From the NCBI RefSeq assembly GCF_001682385.1, contig NZ_CP016210.1, positions 2,790,001 to 2,854,000 on the forward strand: DNA of 64,000 bases. Reading direction: 5' to 3'. Both the position numbers and the translations under genes were made by a program. The DNA is from Azoarcus olearius. GTDB taxonomy: Bacteria > Pseudomonadota > Gammaproteobacteria > Burkholderiales > Rhodocyclaceae. Shown piece by piece: positions 16,953 through 24,791 of this stretch; within the stretch, counting starts at the first letter, position 1; each line of letters opens with the position of its first letter. Under the pieces are notes generated by a model. The model made no database searches. It saw only the letters and a list, made by a program, of their open reading frames with translations, and was not told where the DNA came from.

Positions 16953-18074
16953 TCACGGTCGCCACCCGGTGGCCAGTTCGTCAATGCGCCGTCGTCCCAT
17001 CAGGATCATGGTCCGTTCCAGGTCCTCCCGCAGCCAGTCGAACACCCGGTCCACGCCGGCCTCGCCGGCGGCGGCCAGACCGTACAGAACGGGACGACCG
17101 AGGAACACCGCCTTCGCCCCTCTGCCGAGCGCCTTCGCCACATCCTCGCCGGAGCGGAATCCGCCATCCACGAACACGGGAACCGCGCCATCGACGCGCT
17201 CGACCACCAGCGGCAGGGCCTCGATCGCGGCGGGGGCCGACTGCAGCTGCCGGCCGCCGTGGTTGGACACCACGATGCCGTCCGCGCCTTCGGCGACCGC
17301 CCGCGCGGCGTCGTCCGGGTGCAGCACGCCCTTGACCACGACCGGCCCCTTCCAGTGGGCCCGTACCCAGCTCAGGCTCTCCCACGCCAGCGTCCTGTCC
17401 ATCGTGCGATTGAGCAGTGCGGCCTGCACCTGGGCCGAAGCCGCGGTATCCGGGTGTTCGCTGAGGTTGGCGAAATTCGGGAACCGCCGCCCCGCGAACT
17501 GCAATATCCAGCGCGGATGACGGGCGAGATCGAGGGCGGTCATCAGGCCCGGCCGGAACGGCAGCCGGAAACCGTTGCGGATATCGCGCTTCCGATACCC
17601 GTTTACAGGCACATCCACCGTCAGCACCAGTACCCGGTAGCCGGCGTCCCAACCGCGCCGCATGATCTGCTCCGCGATCGAACGGTCGCCCATCACGTAC
17701 AGCTGCAACCAGCGGAGCCCATCCGCCTGCCTTGCCACCTCCTCGAGGCGCGTATTGGATGCGGTGGACAGACTAAAGGGAACGCCGGCGCGCGCCGCTG
17801 CGCGCGCGATCAGGATGTCGCCGTCGGGCCGGAGCAGTCCGTTAAACCCGGTCGGCGCGACGGCAAATGGCAGGCGCCAGCGCTCACCGAATACTTCGAT
17901 CGAGGTATCGATCCCGGAGGTGTCGCGCAGCACGCTCGGCCACAGCCTGATGTTGCGCAGCGCGGCGAGGTTCTCCTGCAGACAGGTTTCATCCCCTGCC
18001 CCGCCCTCCAGAAAATCGAATACGAACCGGGGCAGGAAGCGCCGCGCCTGCCGGCGCAAGTCATCGATATCCAT
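16953..18074 (-). CDS. mdlB: FMN-dependent alpha-hydroxy-acid dehydrogenase, mandelate dehydrogenase-like
   Basis: This 373-residue member of the glycolate oxidase / L-lactate dehydrogenase family oxidises an (S)-2-hydroxy acid to the 2-oxo acid with FMN. The active-site His-Gly-Gly-Arg is in VVSNHGGRQLQSAPAA and the FMN-phosphate region is GLRWLQLYVM to VLTVDVPVNGYRKRDIR. The VNGYRKRDIRNGF segment closely resembles Pseudomonas (S)-mandelate dehydrogenase as I recall it, including the hydrophobic insertion that follows. The operon also encodes a benzoylformate-decarboxylase-like enzyme and an aldehyde dehydrogenase, which supports mandelate or a substituted mandelate as substrate. L-lactate dehydrogenase is the main alternative. 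It is the last gene of this leftward operon. Confidence 0.75.
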   Translation of the reverse strand: MDIDDLRRQARRFLPRFVFDFLEGGAGDETCLQENLAALRNIRLWPSVLRDTSGIDTSIEVFGERWRLPFAVAPTGFNGLLRPDGDILIARAAARAGVPFSLSTASNTRLEEVARQADGLRWLQLYVMGDRSIAEQIMRRGWDAGYRVLVLTVDVPVNGYRKRDIRNGFRLPFRPGLMTALDLARHPRWILQFAGRRFPNFANLSEHPDTAASAQVQAALLNRTMDRTLAWESLSWVRAHWKGPVVVKGVLHPDDAARAVAEGADGIVVSNHGGRQLQSAPAAIEALPLVVERVDGAVPVFVDGGFRSGEDVAKALGRGAKAVFLGRPVLYGLAAAGEAGVDRVFDWLREDLERTMILMGRRRIDELATGWRP

Positions 18075-18110
18075 TCATTCTTCATTCAAAAGCGTGGGGA
18101 TCTCGGCCGG

Positions 18111-19073
18111 TCAGGCCGAGGGCGTACTGCGACCAGCCTCGACGAGCCTGACCAGGGCCAGCAAGGCTCGGGTCGCCGGCGTCGCGATGCCCCGCAACCC
18201 GGCCCGTGCCACGACCGCCCCGTTGATGGCCTCGATCTCGGTGGGCCGCCCGGCAAGCACGTCCTGCAACATCGACGGCTTGTGGCCGACATGATGACCG
18301 ATGGCATGCAGCACGCTTGCGCGGACCCGGTCCGCATCGACCGCAAGCCCCTCGGCACGCGCCACCGCGAGGACTTCATCCACGATGTCCAGCGCTAGGG
18401 CTTGCGCCCCCGGCGTGCGGCCGATGGCGTCGACCGGACAGGCGCTCACCGTGCAGATGCTGTTCAAGGCCGCGTTGAAGGCGACCTTTTCCCAGATCGC
18501 GGTGTTTACCATCGGATCGATCGCGCAGTCGAGGCCCGCGCGACGCAACAGGGCTGCAAGGCGCTCGAGGGCGTCGTCCTGACCGCCGTCCAAGCGGGTG
18601 AAGCGGATTTTTCCCTGGCCGTGCGATTCGACATGGCCGGGACCGCACAGGTCGGCCGGGCAGGTGGTCATCCCGATCGCCACACGATCTGCCGCCGCAT
18701 GCGCGCAGATCCGCTCGCCGTTGCCCAGACCGTTCTGCAGGCTGAGGATGCGCGTTTCCGGTCCGATCCAGCGCCGTATGCCGTCCAGCGCGGCATCGGT
18801 GTGCATGGCCTTCGTGAACACCACGATCAGGTCGGGCGTCTCGTGCACGTCGTCCGGGCGACAGGCATCGAGCCGCACCCGCCGCTCGCCGCTATCGGTC
18901 ACCAGTCGCAGGCCATCGCGGCGGATGGCGGCGAGGTGCGTCGCGTTGATATCCACCAGCGTGACTGGCACGCCGACCTCGGCCAGCAAGCCGCCGAACA
19001 GGGAACCCATTGCCCCCGCCCCAAGCATCAGGACGCGCGGCACCGTGTCTGCCGCCGTGTCGTGATTCGTCAT
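18111..19073 (-). CDS. Ketopantoate-reductase-family dehydrogenase (possible D-2-hydroxyacid dehydrogenase)
   Basis: This 320-residue protein of the PanE/ApbA family has an NAD(P)-binding Rossmann fold (LMLGAGAMGSLFGG), an invariant lysine and glutamate region (NTAIWEKVAFNAALN) and a helical C-terminal domain. The start MTNHDTAAD at 19073 is used, since the upstream extension has no family match. Ketopantoate reductase proper makes pantoate, but D-mandelate dehydrogenases from lactic acid bacteria belong to this same family. Placement in a mandelate-type operon makes oxidation of the D-enantiomer, or reduction of a 2-oxo acid, more likely than pantothenate synthesis. Substrate unproven. Confidence 0.8.
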   Translation of the reverse strand: MTNHDTAADTVPRVLMLGAGAMGSLFGGLLAEVGVPVTLVDINATHLAAIRRDGLRLVTDSGERRVRLDACRPDDVHETPDLIVVFTKAMHTDAALDGIRRWIGPETRILSLQNGLGNGERICAHAAADRVAIGMTTCPADLCGPGHVESHGQGKIRFTRLDGGQDDALERLAALLRRAGLDCAIDPMVNTAIWEKVAFNAALNSICTVSACPVDAIGRTPGAQALALDIVDEVLAVARAEGLAVDADRVRASVLHAIGHHVGHKPSMLQDVLAGRPTEIEAINGAVVARAGLRGIATPATRALLALVRLVEAGRSTPSA

Positions 19074-19156
19074 GTTTTCTCCAACAGCGTTGCGCGGGGA
19101 ACATCCGCCGCATCGCCGACCGTGGGCTGCCCGCGGCCGGCGGTGCGCCGGACCGC

Positions 19157-20194
19157 TCAGTGCCCCTGGCGCGCGTTGATCGCGGCCTTGGCCTCGGCCA
19201 GGATGTCCTTCGCCGGCAAGCCCTTGGCCGCCGTTTCCTCCACCCATTGCGCCGCCACCCGCTCGCCGGCCACCAACCAGCCCGTCCGCTCGGTCGCCGG
19301 CACCTCGTACATCACGTTGCCGCGCTCCTGCGCCTGCTTCCTGCCCACCACGCGTGCTTCGTCAAACACCTTGCCGACCCATGCGGAGGCTTCGACCCCG
19401 CTGTTCGCATCGATCACCTTCTTCAGCTCCGGCGGCAGCTTTTCATAACGGGCCGGGTTCATCGCGAACACGAAAACCGTGTTCGACAGCATCGGCATCG
19501 ACTCGTCGGTTTCGGTGTGGAACTTGACCACCTCATGCACTTTCAGCGGCGGCACCACCTCCCACGGCAGCATGGCGCCGTCGACCACGCCCTTGGACAG
19601 GGCCTCGGTGACCTGCGGCGCCGGCATGCCGATCGGCGTCGCCCCCAGTTCCTTCAACAGCCGGGTCGACTGGCGGGTCGGCGCACGCAGCTTCATCCCC
19701 TGAAAATCCGCGAGCACCTTGATCGGCTTGCTGGTGGTGTGCAGTTGCGCGCCGTCATGGACGTGGAAGATGAGCGGCTTCACCGGCTTGTATTCATCGC
19801 CCGCGTACTTGGTGAGGATGTTCCACACCACCGGGCTGCTGCGCTCGGCGCTGCGGGTGATGAACGGCAGTTCGAACAGTTCGGTGACCGGGAAACGGCC
19901 GCCCTGGTAGCCGGGCACCGTCCATACGATGTCCGCGATGCCGTCCTTGGCCTGGTCGAACAGCTGAGGCGGCGTTCCACCCAGCGACATCGCCGGATAG
20001 ATTTGGCATTTGAGCCGGCCGGCCGACTCGGCCGCGATCTTCGCGCACCAGGGCTCGATGAAGTTCTTGTGCGCCGTGGCGCTGGGCGGCAGGAAGTGGT
20101 GCACCTTCAGCACCACCTCGTCTGCAGCGACCGCGGCACCTGCCAGACTGCCCCAGAGCGTGGCCAGCGCGACTGCATTGCGTTTGAAGTTCAT
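19157..20194 (-). CDS. TRAP transporter solute-binding protein, DctP family
   Basis: This 345-residue periplasmic binding protein has a signal peptide of about 23 residues (MNFKRNAVALATLWGSLAGA then AVA-ADE). Typical DctP motifs are present: HHFLPPSATAHKNFIEPW, PAMSLGGTPPQLFDQAKDGI and KLRAPTRQSTRLLKELGATP, the last of which includes the arginine that binds the substrate carboxylate. It would capture an organic anion, here probably the aromatic hydroxy acid degraded by the operon. The membrane subunits DctQ and DctM are not in the window, so it must use permease genes from elsewhere. GAGGAG lies just ahead of the ATG at 20194. Confidence 0.9.
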   Translation of the reverse strand: MNFKRNAVALATLWGSLAGAAVAADEVVLKVHHFLPPSATAHKNFIEPWCAKIAAESAGRLKCQIYPAMSLGGTPPQLFDQAKDGIADIVWTVPGYQGGRFPVTELFELPFITRSAERSSPVVWNILTKYAGDEYKPVKPLIFHVHDGAQLHTTSKPIKVLADFQGMKLRAPTRQSTRLLKELGATPIGMPAPQVTEALSKGVVDGAMLPWEVVPPLKVHEVVKFHTETDESMPMLSNTVFVFAMNPARYEKLPPELKKVIDANSGVEASAWVGKVFDEARVVGRKQAQERGNVMYEVPATERTGWLVAGERVAAQWVEETAAKGLPAKDILAEAKAAINARQGH

Positions 20195-20296
20195 TTTTTT
20201 GTCTCCTCGCGTTATGCCGGCCACGTTCGATCGGGGCCGGTGTTCCTGTACGGCCCGCGGCCTGCCATCGGGCGGGCGCGGGCGGCCGATGCGGAA

Positions 20297-21754
20297 TCAG
20301 AAGGGATAGGCCGGCGGCGTATCCTTGACGGTGACCCACTGCCACTGGGTGAACTCTTCCCAATTGGCCGGCCCGCCCACGCGGCCGCCGTTGCCCGAGG
20401 CAGCCCGGCCGCCGAATGGGACATGGGGCTCGTCCGCCACGGTCTGATCGTTGATGTGGAGCAGGCCGGTATTGAGGCGATTGCCGAGCGCCAGCGCCCG
20501 TCCGGTCGAACGCGAGATCACCGCGGCCGAGAGGCCGTATTCGGTGGCGTTGGCCAGGGCCACGGCTTCGTCCTCGTCGCGGAAGGTGGTGACGCAGGCC
20601 ACCGGCCCGAAGATCTCCTCCTCGAACGCACGCATGCCCGGCTTCACCCCGCCCAGCACGGTGGGCCGGTAGAACAGCTGGTCGTAGGTGCCGCCGGCAC
20701 ACAGCCTGGCGCCAGCGGCCACGCTGTCCTTCACGACGGCATCGATCTGGCGCAACTGCCCGTCGCTGATGATCGGCCCGAGCGCCACGCGGCCGCTGGC
20801 GGGGTCGCCCACCGGCAGGTGGTCGGCCTTTTCGGCCAGCTTCGCAAGCAGCTGTTCGGCGATCGACTCATGCGCCAGGATGCGGCCGGTGGCCATGCAG
20901 ATCTGGCCCTGGTGCAACCAGGCGCCGAACGCCGCGCAGCCGGCGGCGAGATCGAGGTCCGCGTCGTCGAGCACGATCAGCGAATTCTTGCCGCCGAGTT
21001 CGAGCGAAACCTTCTTGAGGTGGCGTCCGCACAATTCGCCGACCGTGCGGCCGACGCGGGTGGACCCGGTGAATGCCACCATGGCGATGTTGGGATCGGT
21101 GCACAGCGCACCGCCCGCATCCGCCCCGCCCGGCAGCATGTGCAACACGCCCGGCGGCAAGCCCGCCTCCTCGAAGATGCGGGCGATCAACACGCCGCCC
21201 GACACCGCGGTGCGGAGGTCCGGCTTGAGCACCACCGCGTTGCCGGTGGCCAGGGCCGGCGCCACCGCGCGTATGGCCAGGATGAGCGGGAAATTGAAGG
21301 GAGCGATCACGCCCACCACGCCATGGGGCAAGCGCCGCGCGAAGCTCATGCGCCCCGGATTGCTCGGCAGCAGCAGCCCCTGCGGCTCGGTGAGCATGCC
21401 GGCCGCCTCGTACAGGATGCCGACCGCCGCCTTCAGTTCGACGTCGGCCTTGGGACGGATGGCCCCGCATTCGCGCACGATCCAGGTGGCCAGTTCCTCC
21501 CACTGCTCTTCGACCAGCCGCGCCGCCTTGCGGAAGATGGCCGCCCTATCCTCGTAGGGCATGGCGTGCCACGCCGGTTGGGCGGCGCGCGCAAGGGCCG
21601 CGGCGCGCACCACCGACTCCGCGTCGGCCACCCCGATGCTGCCGATCTGCTCGCCAGTCGCCTTGTCGGTCACCGCCGCCCGGGCTTCGCTCGCGCGCCA
21701 TCCGTCGCACATGAGCTTGTCCTGCCAGACTGCGTGATCCATGAGCGTATGCAT
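20297..21754 (-). CDS. Aldehyde dehydrogenase, probably benzaldehyde-type
   Basis: This 485-residue NAD(P)-dependent aldehyde dehydrogenase has the nucleophile Cys286 in QGQICMATGR, the general base Glu in VSLELGGKNSL and the Asn in APFNFPLILAIRA. The FTGSTRVGR cofactor loop is present. The sequence resembles the benzaldehyde/vanillin dehydrogenase branch. In this operon it would oxidise the aldehyde released by the TPP-dependent decarboxylase to the corresponding benzoate. The start at 21754 has AGGAGA ahead of it; the frame extends further upstream only through non-coding sequence. Confidence 0.88.
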   Translation of the reverse strand: MHTLMDHAVWQDKLMCDGWRASEARAAVTDKATGEQIGSIGVADAESVVRAAALARAAQPAWHAMPYEDRAAIFRKAARLVEEQWEELATWIVRECGAIRPKADVELKAAVGILYEAAGMLTEPQGLLLPSNPGRMSFARRLPHGVVGVIAPFNFPLILAIRAVAPALATGNAVVLKPDLRTAVSGGVLIARIFEEAGLPPGVLHMLPGGADAGGALCTDPNIAMVAFTGSTRVGRTVGELCGRHLKKVSLELGGKNSLIVLDDADLDLAAGCAAFGAWLHQGQICMATGRILAHESIAEQLLAKLAEKADHLPVGDPASGRVALGPIISDGQLRQIDAVVKDSVAAGARLCAGGTYDQLFYRPTVLGGVKPGMRAFEEEIFGPVACVTTFRDEDEAVALANATEYGLSAAVISRSTGRALALGNRLNTGLLHINDQTVADEPHVPFGGRAASGNGGRVGGPANWEEFTQWQWVTVKDTPPAYPF

Positions 21755-21806
21755 GTTGATGTCTCCTGTCTGATTTGTTGGGTCGGGCGTCTGCACCCGA
21801 CGGGGA

Positions 21807-23513
21807 CTACAGGGGGTCGAGCTGAACATCCAGCACGGCGGAGCGGCCGCCACGGACGGCGGCGAAGGCCTGGGCCAGGGCGTCCCGCAGCGCCTCGGGG
21901 CGCGACACCCTGAGCGCCAGGGCACCGCCGGCCGCGGCGGCGATACCGGCGTAATCGGCGGGCGGGTCGAAACTCACACCCAGGTCGGACGAACGGCTGG
22001 CGTAGCCGTCCGGATGCACCGCCAGGGTCGATAACTTGGGGGACTTCCAGCCGCCGTTGTTGAACACGATCTGGACAAAGGGCGTGGCATAGCGGCGCGC
22101 CATCCAGTGCACGCTGGAGGGGACGGTGAACATGTAGCTGCCGTCACCACACATCGCGACCACCGTCTTGTCCGGGTGGGCCAGCTTCACGCCGATGGCC
22201 GCGCCGCCGTTCCAGCCCAGCGAGCCGCCGCCGCTGGCGATCATGCTGCCGGGGCGGCGCATGCCGAGGTGGTCGATGATGGCTTCGTAGTTCGAGATGC
22301 CTTCGTTGCAGACGATGGTGTCGTCATCGATGAAGTCGCGCACGCAGGCGGCAAGATAGGCCGGGGTGATGGTTTCGCCCGCCACCTCGCGCGCCCTCAG
22401 CAGTTCGTCGCGCCGGCGATGCAGCGCCGTGACCCGCTCCCGCCGCGCCGCCACCAGATCGGCATCGAGCGCCACCCCGGCGAGACCGGCGTTGATCTGG
22501 GCCAGCGCCGTGGCCGCATCCGCGCGGAATACCTGACGCGACGGGATGTACCACAGCGGCATCTGCTCCTTGAGCGGATCCACGTCGATGTAATACACGC
22601 GCGCATCCTCGCTCGGACGGTTCACGAGCGGAATCCAGGGCACGTCGCTGTCGATTACGAGCACCAGGTCGGCTGCGGCCAGGGTTTCGTTCTGGCGCGG
22701 CGCATTCCATTGGTTGCCGAGGTACATCGGGTGATCGGCCGGAATGTTCACATAGGACGGCACCGACTCGATGACCGGAATCGCGAGCCGCTCCACCAGC
22801 TTCACCAGCTCCGCCACCGCGGCGGCGCTGCGGCCGAGGAAGGACGTCACCACCACCGGATGACGGGCGGCCGCGAGATCCGCGATCAGCGCCTGCAGCC
22901 CCTGCTCCGGCAGCGCGCAGGGGGCGATCGCCTGCCACTGCCCGGCGTCGAGCTCGACCCGCGGCACTTCCTCTTCCATGACCTCGCGCGCCCCGGTCAG
23001 GTAGGCCGCCCCCTTCGGGTCGCTGCAGGCAATCTGCATCGCGCGATAGACCAGTTGCTTGACGTTGCGGCCGGTGCGGATCTCGTTGTCGTAGCGGGTG
23101 TAGCCGCGCACGATGCCGCGCTGATCATGCACATCCTGTATCCACTGGATGAACTCGTTGCGGCTGCCGCGCAACTCGCCTTCCTGGGTGAAGGGCGACG
23201 CGCCGGCAAAGATCAGCACCGGCACCCTCGCCTTGGCGACGTTATGCACTGCACCCGCGAGCGCCTGCGTGCCGCACTCCACATGGACCAGCACGGCCTG
23301 CGGCTGACCGGTGACCTGGGCGTACCCCTGGGCCGCACTGAGCGCCACCATCTCGTTGGGACAGGTGATGAGCGCGGGCACCTCGCGCGATGCGGCCTTC
23401 GCCTCCTCCATGCTCTCGACGATGGCGGGATGGTCGCTGCCCAGGTTGGCAAACAGATGGCGGACGCCACGCTCGTGGAGCGCCTCGAGAAATGCCGTAC
23501 CCGTTGTGTACAT
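21807..23513 (-). CDS. TPP-dependent decarboxylase, benzoylformate-decarboxylase-like
   Basis: This 568-residue three-domain thiamine-diphosphate enzyme has the activating glutamate Glu54 in LITCPNEMVALSAAQGYAQ. The TPP/Mg motif runs from GDGSYMFTVPSSVHW to IVFNN. Compared with my memory of Pseudomonas benzoylformate decarboxylase, Ser26 and the catalytic His70 have counterparts (LGSDHP, Ser26; VHVECGT, His77), while the second active-site histidine is not obvious. It is the first gene of the leftward operon. Decarboxylation of phenylglyoxylate or a related aromatic 2-oxo acid to an aldehyde is the best fit; an acetolactate-synthase-like or oxalyl-CoA role cannot be excluded. Confidence 0.75.
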   Translation of the reverse strand: MYTTGTAFLEALHERGVRHLFANLGSDHPAIVESMEEAKAASREVPALITCPNEMVALSAAQGYAQVTGQPQAVLVHVECGTQALAGAVHNVAKARVPVLIFAGASPFTQEGELRGSRNEFIQWIQDVHDQRGIVRGYTRYDNEIRTGRNVKQLVYRAMQIACSDPKGAAYLTGAREVMEEEVPRVELDAGQWQAIAPCALPEQGLQALIADLAAARHPVVVTSFLGRSAAAVAELVKLVERLAIPVIESVPSYVNIPADHPMYLGNQWNAPRQNETLAAADLVLVIDSDVPWIPLVNRPSEDARVYYIDVDPLKEQMPLWYIPSRQVFRADAATALAQINAGLAGVALDADLVAARRERVTALHRRRDELLRAREVAGETITPAYLAACVRDFIDDDTIVCNEGISNYEAIIDHLGMRRPGSMIASGGGSLGWNGGAAIGVKLAHPDKTVVAMCGDGSYMFTVPSSVHWMARRYATPFVQIVFNNGGWKSPKLSTLAVHPDGYASRSSDLGVSFDPPADYAGIAAAAGGALALRVSRPEALRDALAQAFAAVRGGRSAVLDVQLDPL

Positions 23514-23609
23514 TCGTCTCCTCTCCTGGGTGATACCGGTGTCGGTTGGTCGTCACCTTAGGAGCGCAGGCGGGGAGCGGCAATTCAGCAGGCGATACGT
23601 GAGATATAG

Positions 23610-23620
23610 ATGGCGTCGAT
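23610..23620. promoter_or_regulatory. Possible LysR-regulator site upstream of decarboxylase operon
   Basis: ATGGCGTCGAT lies about 97 bp upstream of the decarboxylase start and differs at one base from ATGGCGTCTAT at the LysR gene start (24560-24570). A sequence shared between the operon leader and the regulator's own start is what an autoregulated LysR system would show. The evidence is one 11-base match only. Confidence 0.25.
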
Positions 23621-23664
23621 AATGGCGGAACGCCGCCGGGCGTCCTCCTCATCGGAGGATGCGG

Positions 23665-24561
23665 CTATTTGCGCTCGCGGTCGAACAGGTCGGCAACCAG
23701 TTCGCGCATCCAGGCATGTCCGGGGTCGCCGGTATAGCGCCGGTTCCAGTACAGATTGACGTCCATACCGCGTTGCAGCGCGGGCAAGGGAAAGCTGCGC
23801 ACGCGACTGCGCGGGCGGAAGGCATGCACCACCTCGCGCGGGGCGACGGCTGCGAAGTTGCGCTCGGCAAGGATCGCCGGCACCACCATGAAATGCGGCA
23901 CCCACAGCTTCACCCGCTCGAGCAGGCCGCATTCGCGCAGGATGGCCAGCGTCTGCGGATGCGAGGTCACGGCGATGAAGTCGAGTCCGTTGAAGGCGTT
24001 TTCCCCCTTGCCACCGGACGGGATCAGGTGACGGGGCGCGATGACCGCATATTCGTCGGCCAGCAGATGGCGACACTCGAAGCCCTGGTCGAGGACGGGC
24101 AGATAACCAATCGCGAGATCGATCTGGCCACTGTCGAGCGCAGCGGCAAGCTCCACTCCGCCCAGTTGCCGCGTTTCGATGCGTACGCCGGGCGCGCGCT
24201 CCAGCAATGCGCGCATCAGCTTCGGCAGGAAGATCACCTCGCCGAAGTCGCTCATGTGCAGGCGGAAGGTACGGCCGGAGCTGGCGGGTTCGAAGTGCGC
24301 ATGCTCGTCCAGGGTGGTCTGCAGCACGCGCAGCGCCTGCTGCACCGGGCCGGCGATGCGGTCGGCCACGACCGTGGGCTCCACCCCCGAACGGGTCCGT
24401 ACGAACAGCGGATCGCCGAACAGCAGTCGCAGACGGGTCAGGCCGTGGCTGACGGACGGCTGCGTCAGTTCCAGCCGGACCGCTGCGCGGCTGACATTGC
24501 GCTCCAGATATACCGCCTCGAAAATCTTGAGCAGATTGAGGTCTACCGATTGGATATTCAT
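23665..24561 (-). CDS. LysR-family transcriptional regulator
   Basis: This 298-residue regulator has an N-terminal winged HTH (about residues 5-65, with FEAVYLERNVSRAAVRLELT and QPSVSHGLTRLR). A substrate-binding domain of the NodD/PcaQ-type two-lobed fold follows (FRLHMSDFGEVIFLPKLMRA, IDLAIGYLPVLDQGF). The start MNIQSVDLNLLKIFE at 24561 fits the family. It lies 151 bp upstream of, and on the same strand as, the decarboxylase operon and is its likely regulator, sensing the aromatic substrate or a pathway intermediate. The opposite side faces ccoG across 230 bp. Confidence 0.9.
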   Translation of the reverse strand: MNIQSVDLNLLKIFEAVYLERNVSRAAVRLELTQPSVSHGLTRLRLLFGDPLFVRTRSGVEPTVVADRIAGPVQQALRVLQTTLDEHAHFEPASSGRTFRLHMSDFGEVIFLPKLMRALLERAPGVRIETRQLGGVELAAALDSGQIDLAIGYLPVLDQGFECRHLLADEYAVIAPRHLIPSGGKGENAFNGLDFIAVTSHPQTLAILRECGLLERVKLWVPHFMVVPAILAERNFAAVAPREVVHAFRPRSRVRSFPLPALQRGMDVNLYWNRRYTGDPGHAWMRELVADLFDRERK

Positions 24562-24570
24562 GGCGTCTAT
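24560..24570. promoter_or_regulatory. Possible LysR autoregulatory site
   Basis: ATGGCGTCTAT overlaps the LysR start codon and matches 23610-23620 at ten of eleven bases. The surrounding bases form a loose dyad (CAT...ATG). A regulator bound here would repress its own gene. Low confidence. Confidence 0.2.
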
Positions 24571-24791
24571 GTAAAGGCGTGACCTCGATTCTAGCGGCTG
24601 GCACCACCGCCGCAGTTGGAGCCGGCAACGCCCGGCGGCCCGTCCAGCCGCGGCCTCCTCGCCCCCAACTGTTATGCTCAAAAACACGACAGACTGAGAC
24701 TGTTACCCACTCAGGCGCAGTGGTCTACTCCTCCCGCCGCCCCGAACACCGCCATTCAGACGCGCTGCGGGCCGCGGCGAGGATGCTCTCC

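Noticed and set aside
19010-21913. 967-codon plus-strand frame
   Set aside because: It runs antisense through the DctP and aldehyde dehydrogenase genes, which have clear motifs.
23585-24628. 347-codon minus-strand frame overlapping the LysR gene
   Set aside because: It is out of phase with the LysR gene, which has a complete HTH and effector domain.
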